From: CALDTK01 sp041744755
GTDB taxonomy: Bacteria > Bacteroidota > Bacteroidia > Chitinophagales > Saprospiraceae
Assembly (NCBI GenBank): GCA_041744755.1
Contig: JBGTKC010000075.1
Coordinates: 1-64,000, forward strand
DNA: 64,000 bases
Reading direction: 5' to 3'
This document shows, one piece after another, positions 40,845 through 50,292 of the stretch. Positions within the stretch are counted from its first letter, which is position 1, and every line of letters starts with the position of its first letter. A program made the translations under genes and the position numbers. The notes under the pieces were generated by a model. It saw nothing but the letters and a program-made list of their open reading frames with translations, did not search any database and was not told where the DNA came from.

Positions 40845-41750
40845 CTAGAGGAGCCACCCGAAGCCGAAGACCAGGGGGAGGTAAGCCAATGAGAAGAACA
40901 TTAAATGCAAGGCAGCGGGCCGATCACCGTGGCGGTAAAGCTGTAGCCCAAAGTAGGCATACGCGAGCCCCAATACGCAGCTGAGGGCTGCCGCCAAAAC
41001 ACTGAATCCTCCTAGCGCAAAGGGCCACCAAACCAATCCTGCTAACAACAAACCGTAAAATGCAGACTGGATTCCGGTACCAGGGTCGCGCTCCCCTTCC
41101 TCAGTCTCGGGCAAAAGCTTAAACCCAGCCCTTTGGTAATCATCGAAACCGAGCCAGCCGATCGCCCAGAAGTGGGGGATCTGCCAAAGCACCTGAATTG
41201 CAAAGAGTGACCAGCCCAGAGAAGTGAGATGACCCTCTGCGGCAATCGTGCCGATCAGCGCAGGGATGGCTCCGGGGATAGTGCCGACGAAGACCGCGGC
41301 GACCGATATTCTCTTGAGTGGCGTATAGATGAATGCATAGCTAAGCAAGGCGATCATGCCGAGTAAAGCAGCAAGTGGATGGAGCGTCCCTAATGCTATC
41401 ATGCCGGTCACGCTTAATAGCCCGGCGATGAGGACCGCGCGAGAAACCGACATTCTACCGGTAGCGAGTGGACGATTCATCGTCCGCGTCATGAGTTGGT
41501 CGTGGTCGCGCTCTACGACTTGATTCAATACGTTGGCCGCCATCGTCGTCGCGAAACCTCCGCCTACAACTGCGAGTAGCTCAGGCCATATGATGCTAGG
41601 AGCAGCGATCAAGTACGCTAGTCCCGCAGACAGGACTACGGTGGCCGAGAGCCTGAATTTCGTGAGCGTCAGGAGGTCACCGACCACGGAGTTACTCAAC
41701 TCATCGTGAGCGATTGCAACTTCGGCGCTTGTGTGATCACGTTCCTGCAT
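40845..41750 (-). CDS. ctaB: Protoheme IX farnesyltransferase (heme O synthase)
   Basis: A 301-residue UbiA-family membrane enzyme that adds a farnesyl group to heme b, giving the heme O precursor of the oxidase heme. The first Asp-rich motif is NQVVERDHDQLMTRTMNRP (NxxxxxDxxxD-type), with the second in GFDDYQRAGFKLLP. Nine hydrophobic segments. It opens a second transcription unit just after the terminator of the ActA-ctaD run. A repeat variant at 40986 reads VLAAA. Confidence 0.94.
   Translation of the reverse strand: MQERDHTSAEVAIAHDELSNSVVGDLLTLTKFRLSATVVLSAGLAYLIAAPSIIWPELLAVVGGGFATTMAANVLNQVVERDHDQLMTRTMNRPLATGRMSVSRAVLIAGLLSVTGMIALGTLHPLAALLGMIALLSYAFIYTPLKRISVAAVFVGTIPGAIPALIGTIAAEGHLTSLGWSLFAIQVLWQIPHFWAIGWLGFDDYQRAGFKLLPETEEGERDPGTGIQSAFYGLLLAGLVWWPFALGGFSVLAAALSCVLGLAYAYFGLQLYRHGDRPAALHLMFFSLAYLPLVFGFGWLL
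40986..41000 (-). repeat. Possible mini-hairpin repeat, two mismatches
   Basis: Minus strand GTTTTGGCGGCAGCC: stem GGC/GCC kept, loop GGCA. In ctaB. Confidence 0.45.
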
Positions 41751-41765
41751 GTGGAAGTAGGTGGC

Positions 41766-41805
41766 TTAAAAGAAAGCGGGCGCCGTGCGTTGACGGCGCC
41801 CGCTT
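41766..41805 (-). terminator. Rho-independent terminator of ctaD
   Basis: Stem AAGCGGGCGCCG/CGGCGCCCGCTT (41774-41785 with 41794-41805) with a loop of 8 bases; on the minus strand a TTCTTTT run follows. It ends the act-coxB-ctaD unit. Confidence 0.88.
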
Positions 41806-41830
41806 CGTGGCTGATGGCTCACGGGAAATG

Positions 41831-43693
41831 CTAGTGGACCATCGCCTTGTCTGCCTCGCGCTCAGCGTCGGAAACCGGGATATACTGCGGGATACTGTCC
41901 TCACCGAACTTGCCGTAGTCGTACGCCCACCGGTGAACGGTTGGAATCTTACCTGGCCAGTTACCGTGGATTCCCTCGATGGGCGTAGTCCACTCAAGTG
42001 TATTGGCATTGTACGGGTTGCGAGTCGTCATCTTCTTCCCTTTGTAAATGCTCCAAAAGAAGTTGATGACCATCAACATCTGGAAGGAGAAAGAGACGAA
42101 GGCTCCAATGGTGATGAAAGCGTTCATCGCACCAAACTGATTGGTGAAGTCGAAGGTCTCGAAAGAGTAGTATCGACGCGGAACGCCTGCCATGCCGAGG
42201 TAGTGCATCGGCCAGAAGATCGCATAGGCGCTAATGATCGTACCCCAGAAGTGGATCTTGCCCATGGTCTCATTCATGAAGCGGCCGAACATCTTCGGGA
42301 ACCAGTGGTAGACCCCGGCGTACATCCCGAAGAACGCTGCGACGCCCATGACGATGTGGAAGTGAGCAACAACAAAGTAAGTGTCGTGCATCCGGATGTC
42401 GATAGCCGAGTTGCCTAGCCAAATTCCCGTAAGGCCACCGGAGATAAACATCGACACGAATCCAATAGCAAACAGGTTGGCGGAGGTAAACCGCACCCGT
42501 CCCTTATATAGGGTAGAGATCCAGTTGAACACCTTTACCGCACTGGGTACTGCGATGATCAGCGTGAAGATCACAAAGAAATTGCTAATGAATGGATTGA
42601 CTCCCGACATAAACATGTGGTGCGCCCACACGATGAAACTTAGGAAGGCGATCGCGAGTATGGAGTAAACCATCGCCTTATATCCGAAGATTGGCTTGCG
42701 GCTGTTGACCGAGAGAACCTCGGAAACAATACCCATAGCCGGCAAAATGATGATGTAGACTTCTGGGTGACCAAGGAACCAAAACAGGTGCTGATACAGC
42801 AGAGGACTACCGCCGACGTGGTCGAGTGCCTGACCGCCGATGAAGATTTCGCTGAGGTAAAAGCTCGTCCCCATACCCCGATCAAACATCAACAACAGGA
42901 ATCCGGAGAGTAGAACGGGGAAGCTGAGCAGACCGATCATGGCCGTTACGAAGAACGCCCAGATCGTCAGCGGCATACGCCACATGCTCATACCTTTCGT
43001 ACGCAGGTTGAGCACCGTGGTCACGTAGTTGATACCACCCAGGAGTACCGAGACCACGAAGAGCGCCAGGCTCACCAACCAGAGTGTCATCCCAGCACCG
43101 GAACCCGTACTCGCCTGCGGTAGTGCCGACAGCGGGGGGTAGGCCGTCCACCCGCCGGAGAACGGCCCGGTGGAAAGGAAAAGGCTCGAAAACATAACTG
43201 CCCCAGACAGGAAGAAAAACCAATAGGACAACATGTTGAGCAATGGCGACGCCATGTCGCGCGCGCCGAGCTGGAGAGGGATCAAAAGGTTAGAGAACGT
43301 CCCCGAAAGACCTGCGGTGAGTACGAAAAACACGAGGATCGTACCGTGCATCGTCACCATCGCGTAGTAGAACTCCGAGGAGAGCTTGCCCGTACCCTCA
43401 GCGTTTACCGTGATCCACTTACCGAGGAAAGGCTCGAGGAAGCTGATGTCCTCCGCCGGGAAGCCGAGCTGCAGGCGGAAGATGAGCGACATCGCTGCAC
43501 CGATGATCGCCCAAAACATACCGGTGATGAGGAACTGCTTCGCGATGACCTTGTGGTCCATCGAGAAGATGTACTTAGTGATAAACGAAGAGCGGTATTT
43601 ATCTTCCTCGTGGTGCTCGTGGAAGTGGTCTTCGTAGCCATCCTGCTCTATGAAAACCTGCTCGTTCTGTGGTCGCGTGATTAACGTTTGCAT
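41831..43693 (-). CDS. ctaD: Cytochrome c oxidase subunit I
   Basis: The catalytic subunit of a heme-copper oxidase, which reduces oxygen and pumps protons. The 620 residues have twelve or more helices, with FWFLGHPEVYIIILPAMG (CuB His and Tyr), VWAHHMFMSG (two CuB His) and HDTYFVVAHFHIVMG (heme His). The Glu of GHPEVY marks the A1 type with a standard proton channel. It follows subunit II by 12 bases on the same transcript. Confidence 0.97.
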   Translation of the reverse strand: MQTLITRPQNEQVFIEQDGYEDHFHEHHEEDKYRSSFITKYIFSMDHKVIAKQFLITGMFWAIIGAAMSLIFRLQLGFPAEDISFLEPFLGKWITVNAEGTGKLSSEFYYAMVTMHGTILVFFVLTAGLSGTFSNLLIPLQLGARDMASPLLNMLSYWFFFLSGAVMFSSLFLSTGPFSGGWTAYPPLSALPQASTGSGAGMTLWLVSLALFVVSVLLGGINYVTTVLNLRTKGMSMWRMPLTIWAFFVTAMIGLLSFPVLLSGFLLLMFDRGMGTSFYLSEIFIGGQALDHVGGSPLLYQHLFWFLGHPEVYIIILPAMGIVSEVLSVNSRKPIFGYKAMVYSILAIAFLSFIVWAHHMFMSGVNPFISNFFVIFTLIIAVPSAVKVFNWISTLYKGRVRFTSANLFAIGFVSMFISGGLTGIWLGNSAIDIRMHDTYFVVAHFHIVMGVAAFFGMYAGVYHWFPKMFGRFMNETMGKIHFWGTIISAYAIFWPMHYLGMAGVPRRYYSFETFDFTNQFGAMNAFITIGAFVSFSFQMLMVINFFWSIYKGKKMTTRNPYNANTLEWTTPIEGIHGNWPGKIPTVHRWAYDYGKFGEDSIPQYIPVSDAEREADKAMVH

Positions 43694-43705
43694 GATATGT
43701 ATGTA

Positions 43706-45262
43706 TTAAAGTTCCTGAGTAGTAGCACCAATGGGCCTTGCTGGGACGACGACGAGTTCGGTGCGGCGATTCTGCGCACGGCCTTCCTCAGTGAGGTTGT
43801 CTCCGACTGGCTTAGAGTCACCGTAACCACGAACGTTAGAGATCCGGCTGGCGGGTATGCCCTTTTTACGTAAGTAATCCGCCACTGCCTGGGCCCTAGA
43901 CTGACTCAAGATACGGTTGGTACCAGAGTCACCCACGTTGTCCGTATGCGCTACAATCTCAAACATCATGGTAGGGTTTTGTTGCAAAACTCCAACCACG
44001 TTCTCGAGCTCGAAACTTGAAACCGGCAGCAGGGCTGCACTGGCCGTCTCGAAAGTGACATTGTCGAGTCGCACGACGAGATCGGCCGAGTCCACGGCAC
44101 TGACAGCATTCGTGAGGTTAGAAACCAACGTTCTTCTCTGAAGGTCTAGCTCCACCTGGACGGGCCTGCCTTTGAATGGATCTTCATCGGTGTTGCGGAC
44201 ACTAGCGAGGTAGGTCGATTGCTGCTCTTTGCGCCAGTCGTCGTACTCCGCCTGCTCGACGATGCGCACGATCTTCTTCATCGAGAAGTGCCCCGTACCA
44301 CACAGCTCGGCGCACGCCAACTCGAAGTTGAACAGCTCCCACCGCATTCCGGCCTCAGGGTCGGTCTCGTCGTAGGGCACCTGGTAAGCAGGCTCATTGC
44401 GCAGGCGATTACGCATGCTGTCGGTCGTAATGATCGGCGTGAACACGAAATACGTAGGCATCCCGGGGACCGCGTCCATCTTCACGGTAAAGTGGGGCAT
44501 GTAAAAGTCGTGCAACACATCCTTAGACGTGATCCGCACCCTCACCGGCACATTGACCGGGAGCACAATCTCCGAAGCGATAAAGTCGTCGTGGTTCTTC
44601 GTATCCTCCCAGTCCTGGCCGAGTGAGTTGCTCGAAGAGATTAGACGAAAGTTCTTCGTCCCTAGTAGGTGGTCTGCACCCGGGTAGCGGATGTCCCAGG
44701 CGAACTGATAGCCGGTCGCCTCGATCTCGTTGTAGTTGACGCCGATTTGGGCTGGCTGCTCGTTGATAAACTCCGGGACGTCTGCCGTGACCTGGTTCCA
44801 CGTGTCCAATCCACCGACCACGAGATAAGTCATAACCACGGTAGGGATCGCCGTCCAGATAATCTCGAGCTTATTGTCGTGGCTGATGTAGGCAGCTTTC
44901 TTACGGGCGGTCTCGCGGTACTTGTAAGCGAAGTAAAAAAGGGCGATGTGCGTAGCCACGAAGACAATGCCCGTGAAGAACAGGGTCTGGTTGATCATCG
45001 AGTCGATCAGTCCACCGTGCTCGCTGGCAGAGTCCCACGGCCCGTACCCTATGATGCTGTCGCGATAGTAGAGCGCCGAGCCGATCGTGAGCACGAGGAA
45101 GGCGATTAAGAACGCCAGGAACCCAACTCCGTTACGATCGGTGCGGCGGCGAGCGGCCTGGTCCTCGCCACGGATGGCGGCGGAGAGTTCGCGGACGCGC
45201 GAGATCTGCACCACAATTATGGCGAGCATCGCGAGGCAGATGAGGACGATGAGGATGGTCAT
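43706..45262 (-). CDS. coxB: Cytochrome c oxidase subunit II fused to an OmpA-like domain
   Basis: A 518-residue protein. It has four predicted membrane helices (about 3-20, 48-65, 92-113 and 134-152), two more than usual. The CuA site is complete: His 251, Cys 317, Glu 319, Cys 321, His 325 and Met 328 (ACAELCGTGHFSM). After a linker, residues about 398-507 form an OmpA C-terminal domain (VTFETASAALLP, AHTDNVGDSGTNRILSQSRAQ, GYGDSKPVGDNLTEEGRAQNRRTEL) with the conserved Asp 441 and Arg 456 that bind peptidoglycan in this family. It would place the oxidase next to the cell wall, which is inference. It sits between actF and ctaD, is not interrupted, and looks like one real protein. See findings. 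Confidence 0.9.
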   Translation of the reverse strand: MTILIVLICLAMLAIIVVQISRVRELSAAIRGEDQAARRRTDRNGVGFLAFLIAFLVLTIGSALYYRDSIIGYGPWDSASEHGGLIDSMINQTLFFTGIVFVATHIALFYFAYKYRETARKKAAYISHDNKLEIIWTAIPTVVMTYLVVGGLDTWNQVTADVPEFINEQPAQIGVNYNEIEATGYQFAWDIRYPGADHLLGTKNFRLISSSNSLGQDWEDTKNHDDFIASEIVLPVNVPVRVRITSKDVLHDFYMPHFTVKMDAVPGMPTYFVFTPIITTDSMRNRLRNEPAYQVPYDETDPEAGMRWELFNFELACAELCGTGHFSMKKIVRIVEQAEYDDWRKEQQSTYLASVRNTDEDPFKGRPVQVELDLQRRTLVSNLTNAVSAVDSADLVVRLDNVTFETASAALLPVSSFELENVVGVLQQNPTMMFEIVAHTDNVGDSGTNRILSQSRAQAVADYLRKKGIPASRISNVRGYGDSKPVGDNLTEEGRAQNRRTELVVVPARPIGATTQEL

Positions 45263-45361
45263 TCAGCAGGCTTTGATCCTGGTAGTAAAGATATTAAGGA
45301 TAACTACCGCAACAGAGTGAGGTTGCCGGACTTGACCCTGTCTAGACTGATTCTACACAGT

Positions 45362-47107
45362 TTAGACGTGGTGGTGGAGCGACTCCTCGATGTAGGGGTC
45401 GTTGTACGGCACGAGGTCCGCTTTGGTCAAGGCCGTCAACGTAATGAAGAAGAACAGAGAGAGAAAACCTATAAAGGTCCCAATCTCGATGAGGCCGGGA
45501 ATCGTATACCCCGCCATCACCACAGCCTCCCCGTGCTCACCTCCTTGGATGACCTCATCCACTACGTGCTCATCGCCAAGGACATCAGTACCGACCCGAC
45601 TTCCGTCGCCGACCACCGCTGCAGCCTTGCCTAGGTCGACGTGATTGTCTTCCAGATCGTAATCAGCCTCCGCAGCGCTGTTGGTCGCAATTCCTTCAGT
45701 CGCAGTTCGTCCACCACCTATGTCTTCCCCCAAGTGGTCTTCGCCGTGGGCTTGTTCGGCTTGCGCCAAAACCCGACCCGAGGAGTCTAGCATAAGCGGA
45801 TCAGCCACTGAGGAATTAGCATCCGTGATGCCGTCCCTGGCTTCCAGGGTAAGCGCCGCATCATCTTGTTCGCCATCCATGCCCGTCATGCCAGCCGCCG
45901 AAGAGAGCGCACTGCCCCCCGTGTACTCGTCGGTCGACGTCCCTGTGTGTTGCTCACCGATTTCGGCGGCGTTGGCGTGGCCTCCGTCTCCGCCGTGCAT
46001 GGCGTGCACCGTGGTCTCGAGAATTCCTGGCTTGAGCATTTGGAAGTAGTCGAGCCAGTGCCCGAACACCACCATAATCGCGACGAACGCCAGCGGGCCA
46101 TACTTACGCTTGGTGATATTCGGCATGAGGACGAAGAATGGGAGGATAAAGTTGAGCGCTAGATTAGCCCAAAACAGAATCGGGAACTCCGACATGCGCG
46201 TCTGGAAGTAGACGGTCTCCTCCCCGACGTTGCCATACCAGATGAGCATAAATTGGCTGAACCAGAGATAAGTCCAAAAGATGCTAAAGGCGAACATGTA
46301 CTTACCGAGGTCGTGAAGGTGATCGGCGGTCACCTGCCCAAAGTAGCCCACGGTCTTAAGAAAGATTAGCAGGATAATTGTGAGTCCTATCGTTGCGACG
46401 AGCCAGGACGCTGTAGCGTACCACGCGTACAGGGTCGAGTACCAGTGCGCATCTACGCTCATGACGAGCTGCCAGATGACGAACGCCGAGCTAAAGGCGG
46501 CAACCGGGAGGAAAATACCCGCTGTCACGCGGTTCCGACGATGTTGTACGAAGTCTTTTGTCCCGCGGGCGTCCTCCTCCAGAGAAGTCTTCCGCATCCG
46601 GACGGCGAACGCAAAGTACCATATCGCCCCGATCAGAAGGGCCGCCCCCGTATACCACCAGGCATTGAGGAAGGAGGATTTGCTTTGGAGTAACCGATCC
46701 TCCGCCACCGCTTGCGCGTCGGCCCAGTGGTAGATGTGATGCCAGTCGAACCACACGCCTACGACGACCGGGACGAGCAAAACCAGAGCCCACGGCAGGA
46801 ATTCAGCATATGCTTCCCAGACTCTCTTAAATACCGTGTGCCACCCTGAGTACATGAGGACTTTTGCCGCAAGCAGGAAGAGCGACATGAACGCGACTCC
46901 TAGGAAGAACACGCTGTTGTGTAACCAATTCGACCAAAAACGAGCTTGGTGGCTGCCCTCTGCATCAAAAATCAAGGATAGCGCTAGGCACAACACACCT
47001 AACGCTACACCGCCGAGCAGCAGGTTGCGAATGCCAGAGCTCAATACGAATCGAGCGGGTCCCACGTCCAGATGCTCCTGGTCTGAGTGGATCAGTAAAT
47101 CGGCCAT
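45362..47107 (-). CDS. actF: Alternative complex III subunit ActF, with acidic insert
   Basis: ActF is a ten-helix quinol-binding membrane subunit of alternative complex III, a paralogue of ActC. The 581 residues show the NrfD-like helices, with GKYMFAFSIFWTYLWFSQFMLIW as the best-conserved part. The insert (about residues 371-530) lies before the last helix and is rich in Gly, Glu, Asp and His; many ActF proteins lack such a long one. It may hang in the cytoplasm or periplasm, depending on the helix count. A repeat copy (45758) lies in this insert. The gene is preceded by an intergenic repeat copy at 47133. Confidence 0.9.
   Translation of the reverse strand: MADLLIHSDQEHLDVGPARFVLSSGIRNLLLGGVALGVLCLALSLIFDAEGSHQARFWSNWLHNSVFFLGVAFMSLFLLAAKVLMYSGWHTVFKRVWEAYAEFLPWALVLLVPVVVGVWFDWHHIYHWADAQAVAEDRLLQSKSSFLNAWWYTGAALLIGAIWYFAFAVRMRKTSLEEDARGTKDFVQHRRNRVTAGIFLPVAAFSSAFVIWQLVMSVDAHWYSTLYAWYATASWLVATIGLTIILLIFLKTVGYFGQVTADHLHDLGKYMFAFSIFWTYLWFSQFMLIWYGNVGEETVYFQTRMSEFPILFWANLALNFILPFFVLMPNITKRKYGPLAFVAIMVVFGHWLDYFQMLKPGILETTVHAMHGGDGGHANAAEIGEQHTGTSTDEYTGGSALSSAAGMTGMDGEQDDAALTLEARDGITDANSSVADPLMLDSSGRVLAQAEQAHGEDHLGEDIGGGRTATEGIATNSAAEADYDLEDNHVDLGKAAAVVGDGSRVGTDVLGDEHVVDEVIQGGEHGEAVVMAGYTIPGLIEIGTFIGFLSLFFFITLTALTKADLVPYNDPYIEESLHHHV
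45758..45772 (-). repeat. Mini-hairpin repeat, GCAA-loop variant
   Basis: Minus strand GTTTTGGCGCAAGCC, reading VLAQA in the acidic insert of ActF. Confidence 0.8.
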
Positions 47108-47132
47108 GGATCTTGCTTACAGCTAGTAAAGG

Positions 47133-47147
47133 GTTTTGACGAAAGTC
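47133..47147 (+). repeat. Mini-hairpin repeat, GAC/GTC stem variant
   Basis: GTTTTGACGAAAGTC, identical to the copy at 3832. Intergenic between actE and actF. Confidence 0.85.
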
Positions 47148-47179
47148 TCAGACAGACAGTACACAGTCCAGAGAGCCTG

Positions 47180-48187
47180 CTATCGTCCGACCTTTTTGGT
47201 CGCGGGCTTTCCGTTGCTTCCGATTCGGGGACTCGTGCCTAACGTGCCGGTAGTATCCTGAGAGTTAGGCGTCTCACCGGGGACTCCGCCGCCTTCGGCA
47301 CCTCCGGGGACGACGCGGGGTTCGGTACTCTCCGAACTCTCGTAATCGGTTGGCTCGCGGCTAAAGGTCTCCAGGAGTTGCACGTACTGAGTTGCGTTAA
47401 CCCCGGCGATAGCCTCACGTGGGACGAGATTGTTGCCGTCCTGATCGTACTGCTTCTTGGCCCACTTGGCTTGTAGTGCACGGATGTAGTGGATGACTTG
47501 GTAACGCTCCTCGTAAGAGACCTTGTCCTTATAGGCGCCCATGACGTTCTTCCCGTACATGACGGCGTGATAGTAGACGCCCGCCGAGGTATCTACCCAG
47601 GCTTGATCCAGGAAATTACGAGGTGCCGCAGGGTACGCCCCGTTCTCGTAGATCCAACCGTTGCCGCCGCCGTCGTTGCCGTGGCATATGCCGCAAAACG
47701 TCTCATACAGCTCCTGGCCGCGCTTAAGGCCGTCTGCCGTAATCGGAAAAGGGTTGGTCACGAGGTCGTTAGTGGCGCGCGTGCGATCGGCCTCGGTGTC
47801 ATAGTAGTAGTAGGGTGCCATCCCGTTCATCGGGGTCGAGATCGCCTGGAGGCTGTTGATCCCGTAGAACTCACGGATTTGGCGAAGCTGGCTGGCGTTC
47901 ATGTTGCCCGCTGAAGCGTTGCGATCGGTAAGATAGAACCCGGCGTAGCCACGGGGAATCGTGCCGTTGACCGGCAAACCAGGTTGAGCTAGTTCGTAAC
48001 GGGATTTTACACTCGCGCTGTCCCACTGGTTATAGTAGTAGTCAAAGTAGACGTTTGCCTCGTATGCGATCGAGTGCGCCATGTCTGGCATGTACTCGGA
48101 GCCCGTTTCGTTCTCGCCCGGCGACGAACACGCCACCGTGAGCATGATCGTACCGATGGCCAGCGAGATTTGCAGTTGTGGTCGCAT
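47180..48187 (-). CDS. actE: Alternative complex III subunit ActE, monoheme cytochrome c lipoprotein
   Basis: A 335-residue lipoprotein (signal ending TVACSS, lipobox Cys at about 20) with one heme-binding CGICH near residue 180 and MYGKNVMGAYKDKVS as the likely Met-ligand region. ActE carries electrons from the ActA/ActB part towards the oxidase. The ATG at 48187 is chosen since it gives a signal peptide; the frame runs on upstream into actD. The last 60 residues are low-complexity (Pro, Gly, Glu, Ser) and may be a flexible tail. The gene follows actD by 2 bases. Confidence 0.93.
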   Translation of the reverse strand: MRPQLQISLAIGTIMLTVACSSPGENETGSEYMPDMAHSIAYEANVYFDYYYNQWDSASVKSRYELAQPGLPVNGTIPRGYAGFYLTDRNASAGNMNASQLRQIREFYGINSLQAISTPMNGMAPYYYYDTEADRTRATNDLVTNPFPITADGLKRGQELYETFCGICHGNDGGGNGWIYENGAYPAAPRNFLDQAWVDTSAGVYYHAVMYGKNVMGAYKDKVSYEERYQVIHYIRALQAKWAKKQYDQDGNNLVPREAIAGVNATQYVQLLETFSREPTDYESSESTEPRVVPGGAEGGGVPGETPNSQDTTGTLGTSPRIGSNGKPATKKVGR

Positions 48188-48189
48188 GA

Positions 48190-48789
48190 TTAAAGGATTT
48201 TGGCGCTCGTCTCTGCAGCACCTGTGAGGCGGAAGAACTCGGCGTATTGGTCGCGATCCGCGGCGGAGATGCCGTTGGCGCTGAACGCGAGGCAAAACAT
48301 GTCGTCCGTGATGCGGTCGTCGATGTTTTCCTCAGCCGCGCCCGGCCCGAGGCCATTAATGAGATAGAAGCTCAGGACCATTCCGATGGCCGAGAAGAGC
48401 ACCGTAAGCTCGAAGGTGATCGGGATGAAGGCCGGAGCACTGAAATACGGTTTGCCACCGAAGATGATAGGCCAGTCACGGGTGAACACCCAGGTCATAA
48501 AGCCGAACGCTAGCAGCGTACCGCAAGCGCCGTAGAAAAACCCACCGATGTGCAGGCGGCTCTCCTGCAGGCCCAACACCGGATCGAGCCCGTGTACGGG
48601 AAAGGGGGTGAAGACGTCATGGATATCGAGGTGTTGCGCGCGCGCGGCCCGGACGGCCTCAATGAGCTTGACCTCGTCGTCGTACAATCCGTAGACAATG
48701 GGAATCCCAGCGTTTCGCTCGGAGTAGTCGGTATGCTGCTCCGGTGCCGTCGGGACGTCACCGTAGACGTTGGTGCGGGTGTCTGCCAT
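48190..48789 (-). CDS. actD: Alternative complex III subunit ActD
   Basis: ActD is a DUF3341 membrane subunit. The 199 residues have the N-terminal IPIVYGLYDDEVKLIEAVRAAR, LGLQESRLHIGGFFYGACGTLLAF and a second helix pair (ITFELTVLFSAIGMVLSFY). It anchors the periplasmic part with ActC and ActF. It begins 2 bases after the actC stop. Confidence 0.93.
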   Translation of the reverse strand: MADTRTNVYGDVPTAPEQHTDYSERNAGIPIVYGLYDDEVKLIEAVRAARAQHLDIHDVFTPFPVHGLDPVLGLQESRLHIGGFFYGACGTLLAFGFMTWVFTRDWPIIFGGKPYFSAPAFIPITFELTVLFSAIGMVLSFYLINGLGPGAAEENIDDRITDDMFCLAFSANGISAADRDQYAEFFRLTGAAETSAKIL

Positions 48790-48791
48790 AG

Positions 48792-50243
48792 TTATTGGGC
48801 GGGGAAGCCGACTTGGCCGAGCTCGGTGGTATCGAGTTGCGGTTCGGTGATTGCGTTACGGGGAACCTTCGTGGCGTTCGGTCCAGTGTACTGGTCGCCG
48901 GCCGTCTTGAGGATGCTCTTAATCTCGGCGATAGCGATCACGGGGGCGACGCGAGTGAAGAGCAGGAAGAGTGTAAAAAACAGCCCGATCGTGCCGACGA
49001 AAATCCCGATCTCGATCCAGGTCGGTACGTAGTAGCTCCAGCTTGAAGGCAAGTAATCCCGGGCCAGAGTCGTGCCGATGATTACGAAGCGCTCGAACCA
49101 CATGCCGATGTTGATGAAGATCGACATGAAGAAGGTGAAGGTGATGTTGCGGCGCAAGTTCTTGCTCCAGAAGAACTGAGGCGAGATTACGTTACAGGCC
49201 ATCATCCCGAGGTAGCTCCAATAGTAAGGTCCGAGCGCACGGTTGTAGAAGGCAAACTGCTCGTAGACGTAGCCGGAGTACCAGGCCACAAATAGCTCCG
49301 TAAGATAAGCCACACCCACGATCGACCCCGTGAGCAGGATTACCTTATTCATGGATTCGATGTGAGCGATCGTAATGTACTGCTCCAGATTGAGCACCTT
49401 CCGGGCGATGAGCATCAGCGTGAGCACCATAGCGAACCCCGAGAAGATGGCACCGGCCACGAAGTAAGGCGGGAAGATGGTGGTGTGCCATCCCGGAATC
49501 ACCGAAGTGGCGAAGTCGAAGCTTACGATCGTGTGTACCGAGAGGACGAGCGGCGTCGACAGGCCTGCGAGCACGAGGGCCATCGACTCCCACCGCTGCC
49601 AGTGCTTGGCAGCCCCGGTCCACCCGAAGCATAGGATGTTGTAAATCTTGCGCCTTAGACCCTTCGAGCGATCGCGGACTGTAGCGAAGTCCGGCACGAG
49701 ACCGAGATACCAGAACAGTAGCGATACCGTGAGGTAGGTCGAGATTGCGAACACGTCCCAGAGCAAGGGAGAGTTGAAGTTGACCCAGAGCGGTCCCCGT
49801 GTATTAGGATATGGGAAAATAAAGAAGGCTAGCCACTGCCGCCCCATATGAATCAGGGGAAACTGCCCGGCGCATACCACGGCGAAGATCGTCATGGCCT
49901 CGGCCGCGCGGTTCACACCCGTCCGCCACTTCTGCCGGAACAGCAGGAGAATGGCTGAGATTAGCGTACCGGCGTGGCCGATCCCTACCCACCACACGAA
50001 ATTGGTAATGTCCCAGCCCCAACCAATGGTGCGGTTGAGGTCCCAGGTACCGATCCCGAACCACACCACGACCACGACACAAAAGCCGTAAAGTCCGAGA
50101 AGAGCTACGGAGAGGACGAAAGCCGTCATCCACGCTAGGTTCGGTGTGGTCTCAGTTGGGGCGCAGATGTCTTCCGTGATGTCGTGGTAGGTCTTGTGAC
50201 CTAGGATGAGCGGCTCACGTAAGGCCGATATCGGTGCACTCAT
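48792..50243 (-). CDS. actC: Alternative complex III subunit ActC (NrfD-like)
   Basis: ActC is a ten-helix polysulfide-reductase/NrfD-family membrane protein that binds quinol in the complex. The 483 residues carry FGIGTWDLNRTIGWGWDITNFVWWVGIGHAG near the N-terminus, which is the best-known quinol-site stretch, and many hydrophobic segments after it. It is the paralogue of ActF, without the acidic insert. Confidence 0.95.
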   Translation of the reverse strand: MSAPISALREPLILGHKTYHDITEDICAPTETTPNLAWMTAFVLSVALLGLYGFCVVVVVWFGIGTWDLNRTIGWGWDITNFVWWVGIGHAGTLISAILLLFRQKWRTGVNRAAEAMTIFAVVCAGQFPLIHMGRQWLAFFIFPYPNTRGPLWVNFNSPLLWDVFAISTYLTVSLLFWYLGLVPDFATVRDRSKGLRRKIYNILCFGWTGAAKHWQRWESMALVLAGLSTPLVLSVHTIVSFDFATSVIPGWHTTIFPPYFVAGAIFSGFAMVLTLMLIARKVLNLEQYITIAHIESMNKVILLTGSIVGVAYLTELFVAWYSGYVYEQFAFYNRALGPYYWSYLGMMACNVISPQFFWSKNLRRNITFTFFMSIFINIGMWFERFVIIGTTLARDYLPSSWSYYVPTWIEIGIFVGTIGLFFTLFLLFTRVAPVIAIAEIKSILKTAGDQYTGPNATKVPRNAITEPQLDTTELGQVGFPAQ

Positions 50244-50292
50244 AAGGTGTTAATTATCGCGAGGTTAGTGCGGTCTATGCGGTCGGGGGGGC

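Noticed and set aside
46861..46875. CTTTTGCCGCAAGCA as a further hairpin-repeat copy
   Set aside because: Several mismatches and no stem; may be chance in actF.
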